A stretch of 20,883 bases of DNA from JBDSGC01 sp046594105 (GTDB lineage: Bacteria; Acidobacteriota; Thermoanaerobaculia; Gp7-AA8): positions 1 to 20,883 of the forward strand of contig JBKJQB010000200.1 of the NCBI GenBank assembly GCA_046594105.1, in the 5' to 3' direction. The notes beneath the pieces were generated by a model. It was not told the origin of the DNA, searched no databases, and saw only the letters and a program-made list of their open reading frames with translations. The stretch's first letter is position 1; each line of letters begins with the position of its first letter. The position numbers and the translations under genes are program-made. This document shows, one piece after another, positions 1 to 7,975 of the stretch.

Positions 1-17
1 TCTGCGCCTCCGGCGAT

Positions 18-205
18 TCAGGATGACAGCGCGGGATTTCTTCATAGCCTCTGAGCCGCGAAGAGCCCGCCGTCATCCTGAGTCGCGAAGACGGCGAAGG
101 ATCTCAAGATACGAAGAAGCGACTTTGAATCTTCCCACATTCAGGCAACTGGAGATCCTTCGCTTCCCGCCCGGCCGCCCGCGCCGCTCAGGATGACAGG
201 GCGGG
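18..205. repeat. Composite REP-like inverted repeat downstream of the transglycosylase gene
   Basis: The motif GTCATCCTGAG (72-82) followed by GAAGGATCTC (96-105) is mirrored by GAGATCCTTCG (152-162) and CTCAGGATGACA (187-198), so the two units face each other and could fold into a long imperfect hairpin. A third partial end, TCAGGATGACAGCGCGGG, lies at 18-35 and matches 188-205 in direct orientation. Units joining GTCATCCTGAG to GAAGGATCT are a dispersed repeat type I recall from acidobacterial and other GC-rich genomes. No gene was seen in 1-225. The element starts about 20 bp past the stop of the minus-strand lytic transglycosylase, so it would lie in the 3' end of that transcript. Confidence 0.75.
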
Positions 206-225
206 CGGATCAGCGACATCGCGGC

Positions 226-2508
226 CTACTGTGGATTGATCCTGCGGTACGTCGACGCGAGCATGACCACATGCTTCACATACGTGCGCGTCTCGCGGAA
301 CGGAATGGCCTCCACGAACTCGTCCATCGGACGGCCCGGCGCGGCGCGGCGCCACTGCATGATCCTGCCCTGACCGGCGTTGTAGGAGGCGATGGCCAGG
401 TCGGTATTCCCCCTGAAGAGGTTCATGAGCATCTTGAAGTGCGCGGTCCCCAGTTTGATGTTGGTGATGGGATCTTCCAGGTTCGTGGAGGTGTGGAGCC
501 GTCGGGCCAGTTCTTTCCCGGTAGCGGGCATGAGTTGCATCAGGCCGGTGGCGCCCACGACCGACTTCGACTTCGGATTGAAGTAGCTCTCCTGATGGAT
601 CAATCCCATCACGATGAAGGGGTCCACCCCGTTCTTCTCCGAGTACTTCCGGATGTCGCTCTGGTAATGCGCGGGGTAGTACATCCTCAGAAAATAGGGA
701 GGGACCGCGTCCTGCTCCACCGTGGCCAGCTGCGGGAAGGCCCGCTTGAGCGTCAACATCATCAGCGTGGTGTCGCCCGTGCTGCTGTAAAGCTCGGAGA
801 GCAACGCGTCGGCAAACTGCTGGTTGGCTCCGGAACGATTCATTTTCAGCTCGGCCAGCGCGTCGCGCGTATCGGAGAGCGCGGTCAGTTCGTACGCAAG
901 CCGCAGCTCCTTGGGCATGCTCCGCTCGGCGATTTCGCGCCAATCCTCACGGTGACCGGCAAAAGGGTTGCCTTTCGCCGGTGGCCGCACGGCGCCACGC
1001 CGCTCCGACTCGAGGGCATAGAGATCGTCGTACGGAGCTGTGGCCAGCTGGGCATACACAGCCTTCGCCCCTTCCTTGTCTCCCAGTTTCTCGGCACAGC
1101 GGGCGTGCCAGTAGCCGGCCTGGCGCTTCAGATTCGGACTGCGGTAGGTGTCCCGGAGAAATGCCAGAACGCTCTGCGCGCCGCCAAAATCGCCGCGGCT
1201 GTACAGGCCCCACGCCTTGTCCCAGAAGTGCTGCAGGCCCGGATCCTGGCCCGGATCGACCTCCACCAGTTGCCGGATCAGGGTCTGTTCATACTCGTCC
1301 TGGTTCTTCGGCTCGGCCATGGCGATGAGCGTGTTGAGAACCTCCACCCGGATCTCTTTCGACAGCGGCAGAGAAAGCAGGTCTTTCAGGCGCTCCGCGG
1401 AAAGACGTTCGTAAGAATCCTTCTTTGTTTTCTTCGCCAGATCCACGAGCTGGACGTTTTTCTTCACATTCGCGAACTTTGGCTTCAGCACGAACTTCTT
1501 CTTTCCTTTCGCGCCCTTCACCCGGACTTTGACCGTGCCCACCTGCTGCTTCACCACCACGCTTTTGATGACCATCGGGTTGATCGCAGTGGAAAGAGCG
1601 CGATAGTTTTTCGATGCTGTGTAGATCGCAGGGACAGCGACGCGATAGGAACCGGACGTCAGCCGCTCCAGCACGCGGTTGGAGTCCTCGTAGCGACGCA
1701 GTTGGTTGAGTGCGAGACCGAGGTTGAGCGCCACCGGGCCCTTGAGATCCTCGCGCTCCACGACGGCCTGGAGAGCCTGCAGCTCCCTTGCGGCCGACTG
1801 CGGATCCCCGTCGCGCAAGAGTGCCACCGCGCGCTCCAGCCGCTCCGCTTCCGTCATCGCAATGGGCGCGGGCTCCGGCACCCCGGTCACGGAACGCACG
1901 ATGGCCACTGCGCCGGCTGCCTGCCGGCTGCGAGGGTTCTTGATCAGGATGCTGCGGCTGAGGAGGAGGACGGCTCCGAGGTCGCCCTCCACGAAGCGCG
2001 ACTCCAGCGCGCTCCATCGCGCATTCGCCGCCACGTTCGATTCCGTCGCCCGCGCTGCCAGCTCCTCGCTCACCTCAGCAACGTGTCTCCAGTCTCCGAG
2101 CAAACGGTAATGAGCGGACAGGCTGCGTCCCGCATCGGGCCAATACACCAGCGCAGGTCTGCGCGACCACAGCTGCGCGAGCGTCACGCGCGCTCGAGGC
2201 AGATTCTTCTCCAGGTCATACGACGTGGCCAGATGGAACAGCCGATATTCTTCAACTGCGCGCTTCCTGAAGCTGAACGCCGAGAACTGGTGGACGGCTC
2301 CCGGCCCGTCGCCGCGCCGCATCGCCTCCAACGCCGCCGCGTATTGACCTCGGAGCTTCTCCAGATCAGGGGGAGCTTCAGGTTTCGGAGCGATCACCAC
2401 TTCGCGGCGGACCTGTTCCCTTCGGAAAAACCACACGCCACCAGCGATCGCGCCGAGAAGCAGGAGGACGCCGCCAGCAATCAGGAACCATCGTTTTCGC
2501 GATGCCAT
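226..2508 (-). CDS. Membrane-anchored Slt-type lytic transglycosylase
   Basis: A 760-residue protein that should cleave the MurNAc-GlcNAc bond of peptidoglycan, forming 1,6-anhydro ends in the periplasm. Residues 7-28 form one hydrophobic segment, so it is an N-terminal anchor or uncleaved signal. Residues 45-600 are alpha-helical and repeat-like, as in the Slt70 superhelix. The C-terminal SLT domain (about 615-750) shows HQES with catalytic Glu640, GATGLMQLMP at 652-661, ASYNAGQGR at 707-715 and IPFRETRTYVKHV at 735-747, all family hallmarks. A Lys-rich stretch (about 313-366) interrupts the helical part and is unusual. The ATG at 2508 has a weak GAGG about 10 bases upstream. It lies 45 bp behind the GAF-like gene on the same strand, so co-transcription is likely. 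Family assignment is firm; the choice among Slt subtypes is not. Confidence 0.93.
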   Translation of the reverse strand: MASRKRWFLIAGGVLLLLGAIAGGVWFFRREQVRREVVIAPKPEAPPDLEKLRGQYAAALEAMRRGDGPGAVHQFSAFSFRKRAVEEYRLFHLATSYDLEKNLPRARVTLAQLWSRRPALVYWPDAGRSLSAHYRLLGDWRHVAEVSEELAARATESNVAANARWSALESRFVEGDLGAVLLLSRSILIKNPRSRQAAGAVAIVRSVTGVPEPAPIAMTEAERLERAVALLRDGDPQSAARELQALQAVVEREDLKGPVALNLGLALNQLRRYEDSNRVLERLTSGSYRVAVPAIYTASKNYRALSTAINPMVIKSVVVKQQVGTVKVRVKGAKGKKKFVLKPKFANVKKNVQLVDLAKKTKKDSYERLSAERLKDLLSLPLSKEIRVEVLNTLIAMAEPKNQDEYEQTLIRQLVEVDPGQDPGLQHFWDKAWGLYSRGDFGGAQSVLAFLRDTYRSPNLKRQAGYWHARCAEKLGDKEGAKAVYAQLATAPYDDLYALESERRGAVRPPAKGNPFAGHREDWREIAERSMPKELRLAYELTALSDTRDALAELKMNRSGANQQFADALLSELYSSTGDTTLMMLTLKRAFPQLATVEQDAVPPYFLRMYYPAHYQSDIRKYSEKNGVDPFIVMGLIHQESYFNPKSKSVVGATGLMQLMPATGKELARRLHTSTNLEDPITNIKLGTAHFKMLMNLFRGNTDLAIASYNAGQGRIMQWRRAAPGRPMDEFVEAIPFRETRTYVKHVVMLASTYRRINPQ

Positions 2509-2553
2509 GCGGATGGCCTCGCTGCGAAAACCGCGCCGCTGACCGTGCCGGCG

Positions 2554-3921
2554 TTACAGACCCAGCGTCTCGGCGTTGCCGTCTGCGAGGATTCGAACCA
2601 GCTCGTCGTAGAAATAGTTCGAGGTCTTGCGCACGTCTTCCGCAATCCGGTCGTCGTACATCTGACGGCTGCGATCGATGTCTTCCTTGAGGCGCTCGTA
2701 GAGATTCTTGCCCTTGCGCCCCGCGTCGACCTTGGTCTCGTTGTACAGCTTGATCTCCGAAACCAGCAACCGGGCGAAACGGCGCGCTTCATCGTGCTTC
2801 TTCGAATCCTCCGGCTGATCGGCCCGGGAGGCTCCGCCACGAATGCCGGAGGGAGGAACGTACTGCGTGCTCGGCCGATCCTCGGCGTGCGACGGCGCGG
2901 GCGGTGTGGCCCGCGGCATCTCCAGGGCAGGCATGGCCGTGGTCGCGAGCGATGGAGCTGGAGCTCGAGGCGCCGGGGCTGAAGCCGGAGCACCGAATTC
3001 GTTCGGACCGGGCACGTTGAATCCGGGACGTGCGGGGGGCGGAGTCATCATCTCGCGCATCTGCGCCGAGGAGATGGCTACCGTCGCTTCTGACTGCGGC
3101 GACGCGGCGGCGGGGCGCGCAGCGGGAGCAGCCGCCCCGGGCGGACGTGACGTCGCTGGCGCTGCCTCCCCTTCTTCGGTCAGGCTGGGAGAAGGGATCT
3201 TCTTGCGGATGGCCAGGGTGTCGATCAGCAGACCGGTGGTGAAAACGAGGATCTCCAGCGACGCTGCATCAAGCTTCGCAAGGTCTCCCTCGACGGCATC
3301 GACGTAGACCGCCGCGGACACCTTGTCCTTGATGACCATGGGGATGAGGATCGCGCGCACGGAGGCGGAGACCCCCAGACGGGTGGAGAGATTGGCTCCG
3401 TCCCAGATGACCACCTGTTCGTCCCGCAGCACCCGATCGAGCTCCGGGATGAGGCTGGGGGCGGCGTTGAACCGCTTGACCATCTCGTCGTTGCCGCCGT
3501 GTGCGGAAAAGCCCATGCCCTTCCACCCGCTGAAGGTTTCGCCCCTCAGGATCAGCAGAGCTGCACGCGATCCGAATTCGACAGCCTGTTCGAGCAGGGC
3601 ATTGAGGACATCGACCTGCGACTTCCCCTTTTCGACATGCTGGATGGCCTGTTTGACGCGGTTGGCGTCGGCCCCTCCGGAGACAGCGGGGCGTTCCGCG
3701 TTGACGCTCTCTTCGAGCTCGGCGATCGTTTTCTGGATGTGCGGGAGGAAGGAGAGGGAATTGACGTCGGCCTGCGCGCTCTGGAGGGCCGCCTTCAGCT
3801 GCTGGTCGACGAACTCGCGAACGTCCTCGACCGAGGAGCGGATCTCGCCGACCATTCTTCCGATCGCTTCGCGCACGTGCACGTCGATCGAGCTCGCGAC
3901 TTCGTCGCCCCTCACGGCCAT
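2554..3921 (-). CDS. Coiled-coil / GAF-like domain protein with conserved-looking C-terminal helical domain
   Basis: 455 residues. Residues 1-75 look like an amphipathic helix or coiled coil. Residues about 95-240 resemble a GAF-type sensor fold (alternating strands such as AALLILRG, EQVVIWDG, RAILIPMVI, SAAVYVDA), but no ligand residues can be assigned. Residues 245-350 are a Pro/Ala-rich linker. Residues 375-455 are charged and helical, starting at DEARRFARLLVSEIKLYNE. No membrane segment or DNA-binding motif was seen. The ATG at 3921 was chosen because GGAGG sits four bases upstream; a TTG directly before it is too close to that site. It is the first gene of a probable two-gene unit with the lytic transglycosylase, so a sensory or scaffold role at the envelope is possible, but this is inference. 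Confidence 0.8.
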   Translation of the reverse strand: MAVRGDEVASSIDVHVREAIGRMVGEIRSSVEDVREFVDQQLKAALQSAQADVNSLSFLPHIQKTIAELEESVNAERPAVSGGADANRVKQAIQHVEKGKSQVDVLNALLEQAVEFGSRAALLILRGETFSGWKGMGFSAHGGNDEMVKRFNAAPSLIPELDRVLRDEQVVIWDGANLSTRLGVSASVRAILIPMVIKDKVSAAVYVDAVEGDLAKLDAASLEILVFTTGLLIDTLAIRKKIPSPSLTEEGEAAPATSRPPGAAAPAARPAAASPQSEATVAISSAQMREMMTPPPARPGFNVPGPNEFGAPASAPAPRAPAPSLATTAMPALEMPRATPPAPSHAEDRPSTQYVPPSGIRGGASRADQPEDSKKHDEARRFARLLVSEIKLYNETKVDAGRKGKNLYERLKEDIDRSRQMYDDRIAEDVRKTSNYFYDELVRILADGNAETLGL

Positions 3922-3969
3922 CAATCCTCCAAGTGCCCTCAGCTGAAGCGGTTCTGCAGAATCCGCGGG

Positions 3970-3978
3970 ATTATAGCA
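3970..3978 (-). promoter_or_regulatory. Extended -10 promoter for the GAF-like / transglycosylase pair
   Basis: Read on the minus strand, this is TGCTATAAT, a perfect extended -10 (TGnTATAAT). No good -35 hexamer lies 16-18 bp upstream, which fits an extended -10 promoter. It would start transcription near 3963, giving a leader of about 40 bases before the ATG at 3921. It sits in the 84-bp divergent gap between the GAF-like gene and the plus-strand lipoprotein gene. Confidence 0.55.
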
Positions 3979-4005
3979 GCCATCTCTGTGCTACTTTGGG
4001 GCCCG

Positions 4006-4614
4006 ATGCGACGCGCCTTGCTGCTCCTCGTCCTCGCCGCTTCCGCCTGTGGAGCGCAGCAGCAGGCTTCCGACCATGTATCCGGCTGGCTCCGCGTCCT
4101 CCACCACAAGCGGGCAGCGGTGGCACAGGATGCTTCCACCAACCAGAAGCAGGTCTACGCGGACTCCCTCGGCGCCTTTGTCCAGCGACATCCTGGCCAT
4201 GGCCGGGCCAGGCAGGTGTACCAGCGGGTCCAGCTCGACTTCGCTGGCGAGCTGTCGGCTCTGGGCCGGCATCAGGACGCCATTCGCTTCTACCGGGCGG
4301 TTCTGGCCCAGGACCCCCGCAACGAAGCGGCAATGCGCGGCTTCGCCAGCGAGGCGGACCGTCTTTCCGTGTCGCGCGAAAAGCTCCTCAAACTTCAGAA
4401 GGGGATGTCGCAACACGAGGTCGCCCGGATCCTGGGGAAACCGATTCCCGGCTGGTCCCAGCGGATCGAACGCCACGACTCGGTGGTGGACGCCTGGTAT
4501 TACCGGCGCACCGACGGCAACGTCGCCGGTGTCTACTTCCGCGATGGCCAGCTGTTCGCCGCGGAGGAAAACTCGCAGGCCCGGCTCGTCCCGTTGATGC
4601 AGCAGACCCGTTAG
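4006..4614 (+). CDS. Putative lipoprotein with TPR-like and BamE/SmpA-like regions
   Basis: 202 residues. The N terminus is a short signal sequence (Leu-rich, residues 4-14) ending in AASAC, which fits a relaxed lipobox with Cys15; a plain Sec signal is the alternative. Residues about 45-118 are helical and contain a TPR-like pair ending in IRFYRAVLAQDPRNEAAM. Residues 128-187 carry KGMSQHEVARILGKP followed by a beta-rich segment (DAWYYRR, GVYFRDGQL), the pattern of SmpA/OmlA (BamE-like) domains. The ATG at 4006 was chosen because it begins the signal sequence and has GGGG a few bases upstream; the same frame is open further upstream but there it runs antisense to the GAF-like gene. It probably acts at the outer membrane or periplasm; its exact role is unknown. 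Confidence 0.8.
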   Translation: MRRALLLLVLAASACGAQQQASDHVSGWLRVLHHKRAAVAQDASTNQKQVYADSLGAFVQRHPGHGRARQVYQRVQLDFAGELSALGRHQDAIRFYRAVLAQDPRNEAAMRGFASEADRLSVSREKLLKLQKGMSQHEVARILGKPIPGWSQRIERHDSVVDAWYYRRTDGNVAGVYFRDGQLFAAEENSQARLVPLMQQTR

Positions 4615-4736
4615 AGACTGATCCGCTCTTCCTCCACCCTCGAGATCCCCCGGCAATCTTCCCGGGCGCCCTGACCGAAAGCGCGGAATCGACGTCTGTC
4701 CCATTGCTGTTGCGCGGTGTGAGAGAAGGACCGGGT

Positions 4737-5171
4737 ATGCCACTGTACGAATACCAATGCACCGCCTGCGGGGATCGTGTCGAGATCCTGCAGAAGATGA
4801 ATGATCCGCCGCACGCCATCTGCGAGCGGTGTGGCGCTGCCATGAAGAAGCAGTTCTCCTCGCCGGCCATCCAGTTCAAGGGGTCGGGCTTCTACAAGAC
4901 CGATTACCCCGCCGCCGCCGGATCACCGGCCAGCGCCAGGAGCGACACCGGCAGCTCGGATTCGAAATCGGAATCCAAGTCAGATTCCAAGTCAGATTCC
5001 AAGTCAGATTCCAAGTCGGAGTCGAAGTCTGACTCAAAGCCGGAGTCGAAATCGGAGTCCAGGGGCGACACGAAATCTGAATCGAAGTCGGAATCGAAAG
5101 CGGAATCGAAAGCGGAATCGAAATCCGACACGAGTTCGTCGACGAAGGTGGTCGGAAAGGCCTCGGACTGA
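4737..5171 (+). CDS. FmdB-family zinc ribbon protein with Ser/Lys/Asp/Glu repeat tail
   Basis: 144 residues. The start MPLYEYQCTACG is the classic FmdB/CxxC zinc ribbon N terminus; C8, C11, C29 and C32 form the metal site, and GSGFYKTDY (49-57) is the conserved end of the family's core. Residues 68-136 are an unusual tail of Ser-Asp, Ser-Lys and Ser-Glu units, highly charged and probably disordered, encoded by a partly tandem 12-base DNA repeat. Family members are usually about 70-110 residues, so this one is long. AAGGA lies six bases upstream of the ATG. The next gene begins two bases after the stop, so translational coupling is likely. The family's biochemical role is poorly known; regulatory roles have been proposed. 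Confidence 0.92.
   Translation: MPLYEYQCTACGDRVEILQKMNDPPHAICERCGAAMKKQFSSPAIQFKGSGFYKTDYPAAAGSPASARSDTGSSDSKSESKSDSKSDSKSDSKSESKSDSKPESKSESRGDTKSESKSESKAESKAESKSDTSSSTKVVGKASD
4968..5027 (+). repeat. 12-base tandem repeat inside the FmdB-type gene
   Basis: Three perfect copies of TCAGATTCCAAG lie at 4980-5015, flanked by imperfect copies TCGGAATCCAAG (4968-4979) and TCGGAGTCGAAG (5016-5027). Each copy encodes Ser-Asp-Ser-Lys or Ser-Glu-Ser-Lys. The unit length is a multiple of three, so copy-number change would lengthen or shorten the tail without a frameshift. Confidence 0.9.
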
Positions 5172-5172
5172 C

Positions 5173-5814
5173 ATGGCCACGCGGGTCCGGGAGCTGAAGC
5201 GGCGCGCCGACTCGATGCTCGAGGAGGTCTTCCGTTCGTTGTTCGAGGAGATCGATACCGAGAAGATTCGCCGCGATGTCGAAGCGTTGCAGGATGCCGC
5301 TCCCGAGTTTCATCCGGCCGACCATGCGCGCACGCTCATCCGTCGCACGGCTCTGCGCTGCGCCGCAGCGGGAGCCATCACCGGACTTCCCAGCGGTCTG
5401 CTGGCCATCGGAACTCTCGGAGCGGACCTGGCGTACCTGGTGTTCCAGCAGTTCCGTTTGATTCTGGGAATCGCCACGATCTATGGCCACGAGCCTTCCC
5501 ATCGCGAGCGATTCAACGAGGCTTTGTCATGCCTGGCCTTCACCTCCGGCGTCGGAATCGGGAAGCAGGGCATTGCCACGGTGCTCGACGCCGCAACGCT
5601 GGAGGGCGGCGTGGTGGCCGAGCGCATCGGTTCCCGCTTCGCGAAAGAGCGCTTGAGCAAATTCATTCCGATCTTCGGTGCGGTCTCCGGTGGCGCGCTG
5701 AACTACCTCTCGGTGCGCGGCGTGGGCCGTGCGGCAATCCGCTACTACGAGTCGCGGGTGGAGCCCGGTCTAGCCGATGAGATCTGGATTGACGGCGACC
5801 GCGAGCATGCATGA
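5173..5814 (+). CDS. EcsC-family protein
   Basis: 213 residues. The central block GAITGLPSGLLAIGTLGADL (67-86), followed by FQQFRLILGIATIYGHE (91-107), matches the EcsC-family signature, a Gly-rich hydrophobic region of the kind seen in many bacterial EcsC proteins. A second hydrophobic Gly-rich stretch is at 163-182. The N-terminal 45 residues are charged and helical. EcsC was named from the Bacillus subtilis ecs locus, but its biochemical function is not established; membrane association is likely. The ATG lies two bases after the FmdB-type stop codon, with GGAAAGG about 15 bases upstream, so it is probably translated together with that gene. Confidence 0.88.
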   Translation: MATRVRELKRRADSMLEEVFRSLFEEIDTEKIRRDVEALQDAAPEFHPADHARTLIRRTALRCAAAGAITGLPSGLLAIGTLGADLAYLVFQQFRLILGIATIYGHEPSHRERFNEALSCLAFTSGVGIGKQGIATVLDAATLEGGVVAERIGSRFAKERLSKFIPIFGAVSGGALNYLSVRGVGRAAIRYYESRVEPGLADEIWIDGDREHA

Positions 5815-5881
5815 CAGAGTGCTTTCGCGCCCCTTCAGGAATGCAGCGCCGGGGGCCATCGTTTGAGCGCGTTACCTGAGT

Positions 5882-6184
5882 ATGAGTAAATTTCAAATCG
5901 ACCCGACGACGGAAGTTCGCCCTTCGTACTTTGAACAGCGCCGCTTCCGGCGCATCCGGATGATCGTCGATCTCACCCTCAATCTCATCGGCAGCGACAG
6001 CACGGTGACTCACCGCGAAGCGCGCTGCCTGGTGAAGTGCGCGCGCAAGGCCATCCTGGAGCTCCACCCGGAGTTCGAGTCGCGCTACGAGCGGATCATC
6101 CGTCCGCATTTCGAATGCGTCCTCGCCGAACGCTGGCGGAACGAGCAGGCCCTCGACGAAAACGCGTTCGACCTGGTCAATTAG
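5882..6184 (+). CDS. Hypothetical protein, 100 residues
   Basis: I do not recognise this protein. It is soluble, mostly helical and charged, with a basic centre (FEQRRFRRIRMIVD at 18-31), two Cys (C49, C53) and a third at C78. The composition and codon usage resemble the neighbours, with G or C at most third positions, which supports real coding. The ATG has only a weak upstream TGAG. It is 67 bp after the EcsC-family gene on the same strand and ends six bases short of the convergent membrane-protein gene. C49/C53 form a CxxxC spacing, too little to call a metal site. Confidence 0.65.
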   Translation: MSKFQIDPTTEVRPSYFEQRRFRRIRMIVDLTLNLIGSDSTVTHREARCLVKCARKAILELHPEFESRYERIIRPHFECVLAERWRNEQALDENAFDLVN

Positions 6185-6190
6185 CCAGAT

Positions 6191-7771
6191 TCAGCGAGCG
6201 CCTTTTTCCATTGCCGCCAGCACCGCGGACGGGCCGATCTCCCTGCGGGCGCGAACCATCTCCGAACGTGCCGCCTCAAGAATCTGCGGACTGGCATAAC
6301 CGATGGCAGGATCGTCGGGAACCAGATAGCGATACTCGCGCCCCGCCAGAAGTGCGGGCGGGAATGCGGACCGCCGCGCGAAGATCATCGCCGCGTCATC
6401 GAATGCCAGCAACGCCCAGTCGCGGCGCCGGTACCGCACCAACGACGCTGGAAGCGCGCGTCGCTCGCCGCTGGCTACATCCATCACTTCGATCCTTTCC
6501 CGTTGATACTCGTCCACAGCCAGAGCCACCGAGTAACGATCCAGCAGGGCGCGCCACGCCCGGCTGTCGCCACGAGCCCGCGCGTCCTCGGCGATGAACT
6601 CGCGAAAGAGCTCGTTCCTCCCGTCGGTCAGCGCGCGCCGCTCGGGGTAGAAGGTCCACTCCAGCAGACCTCCGAACTGATCGGCGTTGTAGATGTTTCC
6701 CGGCAGATGCAACGCCGCCAGGGTCCGCACCGCCGCGACGGGAAACCGGCTCGCATCGATTCCCCGCTGAAGAGTGTCCTGCCGAAAAACCCAGATCAGG
6801 GGGATGAGGGCACACGCTGCGAAAACAGCCGCCAGCCTTTCCTCGCGAAGATTCCATCGCGGAAGCAGCAGGGGAAGCGCTCCGAAATACAATCCCTGAT
6901 TGCGCACCGACCGGATGGCCAGCGCGGCCAGCACCACAAAGATCGCGATGCGCCAGAGACTCTCGCGGTGCCGGTCGCTCACCAGGAACCAGAGCGCGGC
7001 GATGGCAATCGTCAGATAGAACAGCGGAAAGATGGCGGGAGGACTGGGAAGCCACTCGGCATTGACGAATTCCTGGCTGCGGATCAGCGCGGTCAACCGG
7101 ATGGGAGCGGCCACCCCCCTCCACCCGAAAGGGTTGATCAGCAACGCGGCGGCGCTGGCCAGCGCAACCCAGATCCGTTTGCGATCGATGGTGACGGTTG
7201 CCAACGCGAGCATCGGCGCAAGAATCGCGGAGGGATGCATGTTGATCCAAAGCATGCTCACAAAGGCGTAATCGATGAGAAGCCATCGCAGGGTCAGACG
7301 GCTACGCAGGCATCCCAGCGCCATCACCATCAACATCGCTGCCGCGGTGGAGGGACGGACACCGAGCCGGTCGAATGCACCGGCAAACGCGACGGCCGCG
7401 ATCAGGAGGGATGCGCCGAGTTCTGCGGGCGTCCACTGGTGGGAACCATCATCTCCACCCGGCAAACGATTTCGAAACCAGAAACCCGCCGTGAAGATTG
7501 ACGCCACCAGCAACGCGTTGACGAGGGAAATCCCGGGATCTCCCACCGATCGCTGGATGGCCTGCAAAGCCACCTCGTACAGCCACTCGCCATTGATCCA
7601 CGGATCTTTCGCGCTGGCAACGGCGAGCGGATCCAGGCGCGGAAGCGCATGGTGGTCGGCGATCCAGCGACCGGCGGCCAGGTGCCAGAAGTAATCGTAG
7701 CTGCGGATGGGCGCGACTGCCGCCACGCTCACGGCCAGAAAAAAAAGAACCGCCGCAATCCGCCTCAGCAT
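6191..7771 (-). CDS. Polytopic membrane protein, GT-C-like
   Basis: 526 residues with roughly 9-11 hydrophobic segments in the first 375 residues and a soluble C-terminal part. Near the N terminus, after the first membrane segment, it has YDYFWHLAAGRWI and then LPRLDPLA and PWINGEWLYEV. This layout (FWHL..G, P..D, W..EWL) recurs in uncharacterised bacterial membrane proteins that resemble GT-C glycosyltransferases, whose catalytic Asp lies in the first outer loop. Here Asp26 is a candidate. I cannot show a donor or acceptor. The ATG at 7771 was chosen because the signal-like hydrophobic start (MLRRIAAVLFFLAV) begins there; 27 further upstream codons read into the dispersed repeat at 7796-7874 and are not believable as protein. 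Confidence 0.78.
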   Translation of the reverse strand: MLRRIAAVLFFLAVSVAAVAPIRSYDYFWHLAAGRWIADHHALPRLDPLAVASAKDPWINGEWLYEVALQAIQRSVGDPGISLVNALLVASIFTAGFWFRNRLPGGDDGSHQWTPAELGASLLIAAVAFAGAFDRLGVRPSTAAAMLMVMALGCLRSRLTLRWLLIDYAFVSMLWINMHPSAILAPMLALATVTIDRKRIWVALASAAALLINPFGWRGVAAPIRLTALIRSQEFVNAEWLPSPPAIFPLFYLTIAIAALWFLVSDRHRESLWRIAIFVVLAALAIRSVRNQGLYFGALPLLLPRWNLREERLAAVFAACALIPLIWVFRQDTLQRGIDASRFPVAAVRTLAALHLPGNIYNADQFGGLLEWTFYPERRALTDGRNELFREFIAEDARARGDSRAWRALLDRYSVALAVDEYQRERIEVMDVASGERRALPASLVRYRRRDWALLAFDDAAMIFARRSAFPPALLAGREYRYLVPDDPAIGYASPQILEAARSEMVRARREIGPSAVLAAMEKGAR

Positions 7772-7795
7772 CGTCGCGAGTATAGCGGCGGTGCC

Positions 7796-7874
7796 TGGGC
7801 CGGCACGGCCGGCGGCGCTGGTTGCCCAGGCTCCGCCAAGATCACGCTCCAAGAAGTTCTGCCGCGCAGGCTCC
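7796..7874 (+). repeat. Dispersed ~80-bp repeat, copy A
   Basis: The core from GCCGGCACGGCCGGC (7799-7813) through ATCACGCTCCAAG (7841-7853) is almost identical to copies at 9308-9390 and, inverted, 16261-16341. The core is followed by three variable bases and then TTCTGCCGCGC. The opening bases can form a six-base-pair hairpin with loop ACG. This copy lacks one A in the GCCCAAGG run. It lies just upstream of the membrane-protein gene, oriented away from it. The remaining gap to 7975 shows nothing recognisable. Confidence 0.9.
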
Positions 7875-7975
7875 TACGTGAGAGTGGCGGGGAAAGGGAT
7901 CTCGATTGATGACTTTGAAAGCGCTTCGAGATTGAGCTGACGGCGCCGTTGCAGCAAGTGGCGAGAACCCTCGAT

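Noticed and set aside
193..2982. A 929-codon open frame on the plus strand
   Set aside because: It is antisense to the lytic transglycosylase and the GAF-like gene, both with clear family or domain features; its translation is low-complexity and Arg/His/Leu-rich, as expected from the reverse of GC-rich coding DNA.
3499..4005. Upstream extension of the lipoprotein frame
   Set aside because: It overlaps the GAF-like gene on the other strand, and the signal sequence begins at 4006.
4968..5027. Possible CRISPR-like or satellite array
   Set aside because: The 12-base units are contiguous, in frame and protein-coding, with no spacers.
7772..7852. N-terminal extension of the GT-C-like membrane protein
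   Set aside because: These codons translate the dispersed repeat (copy A); the hydrophobic N terminus starts at 7771.
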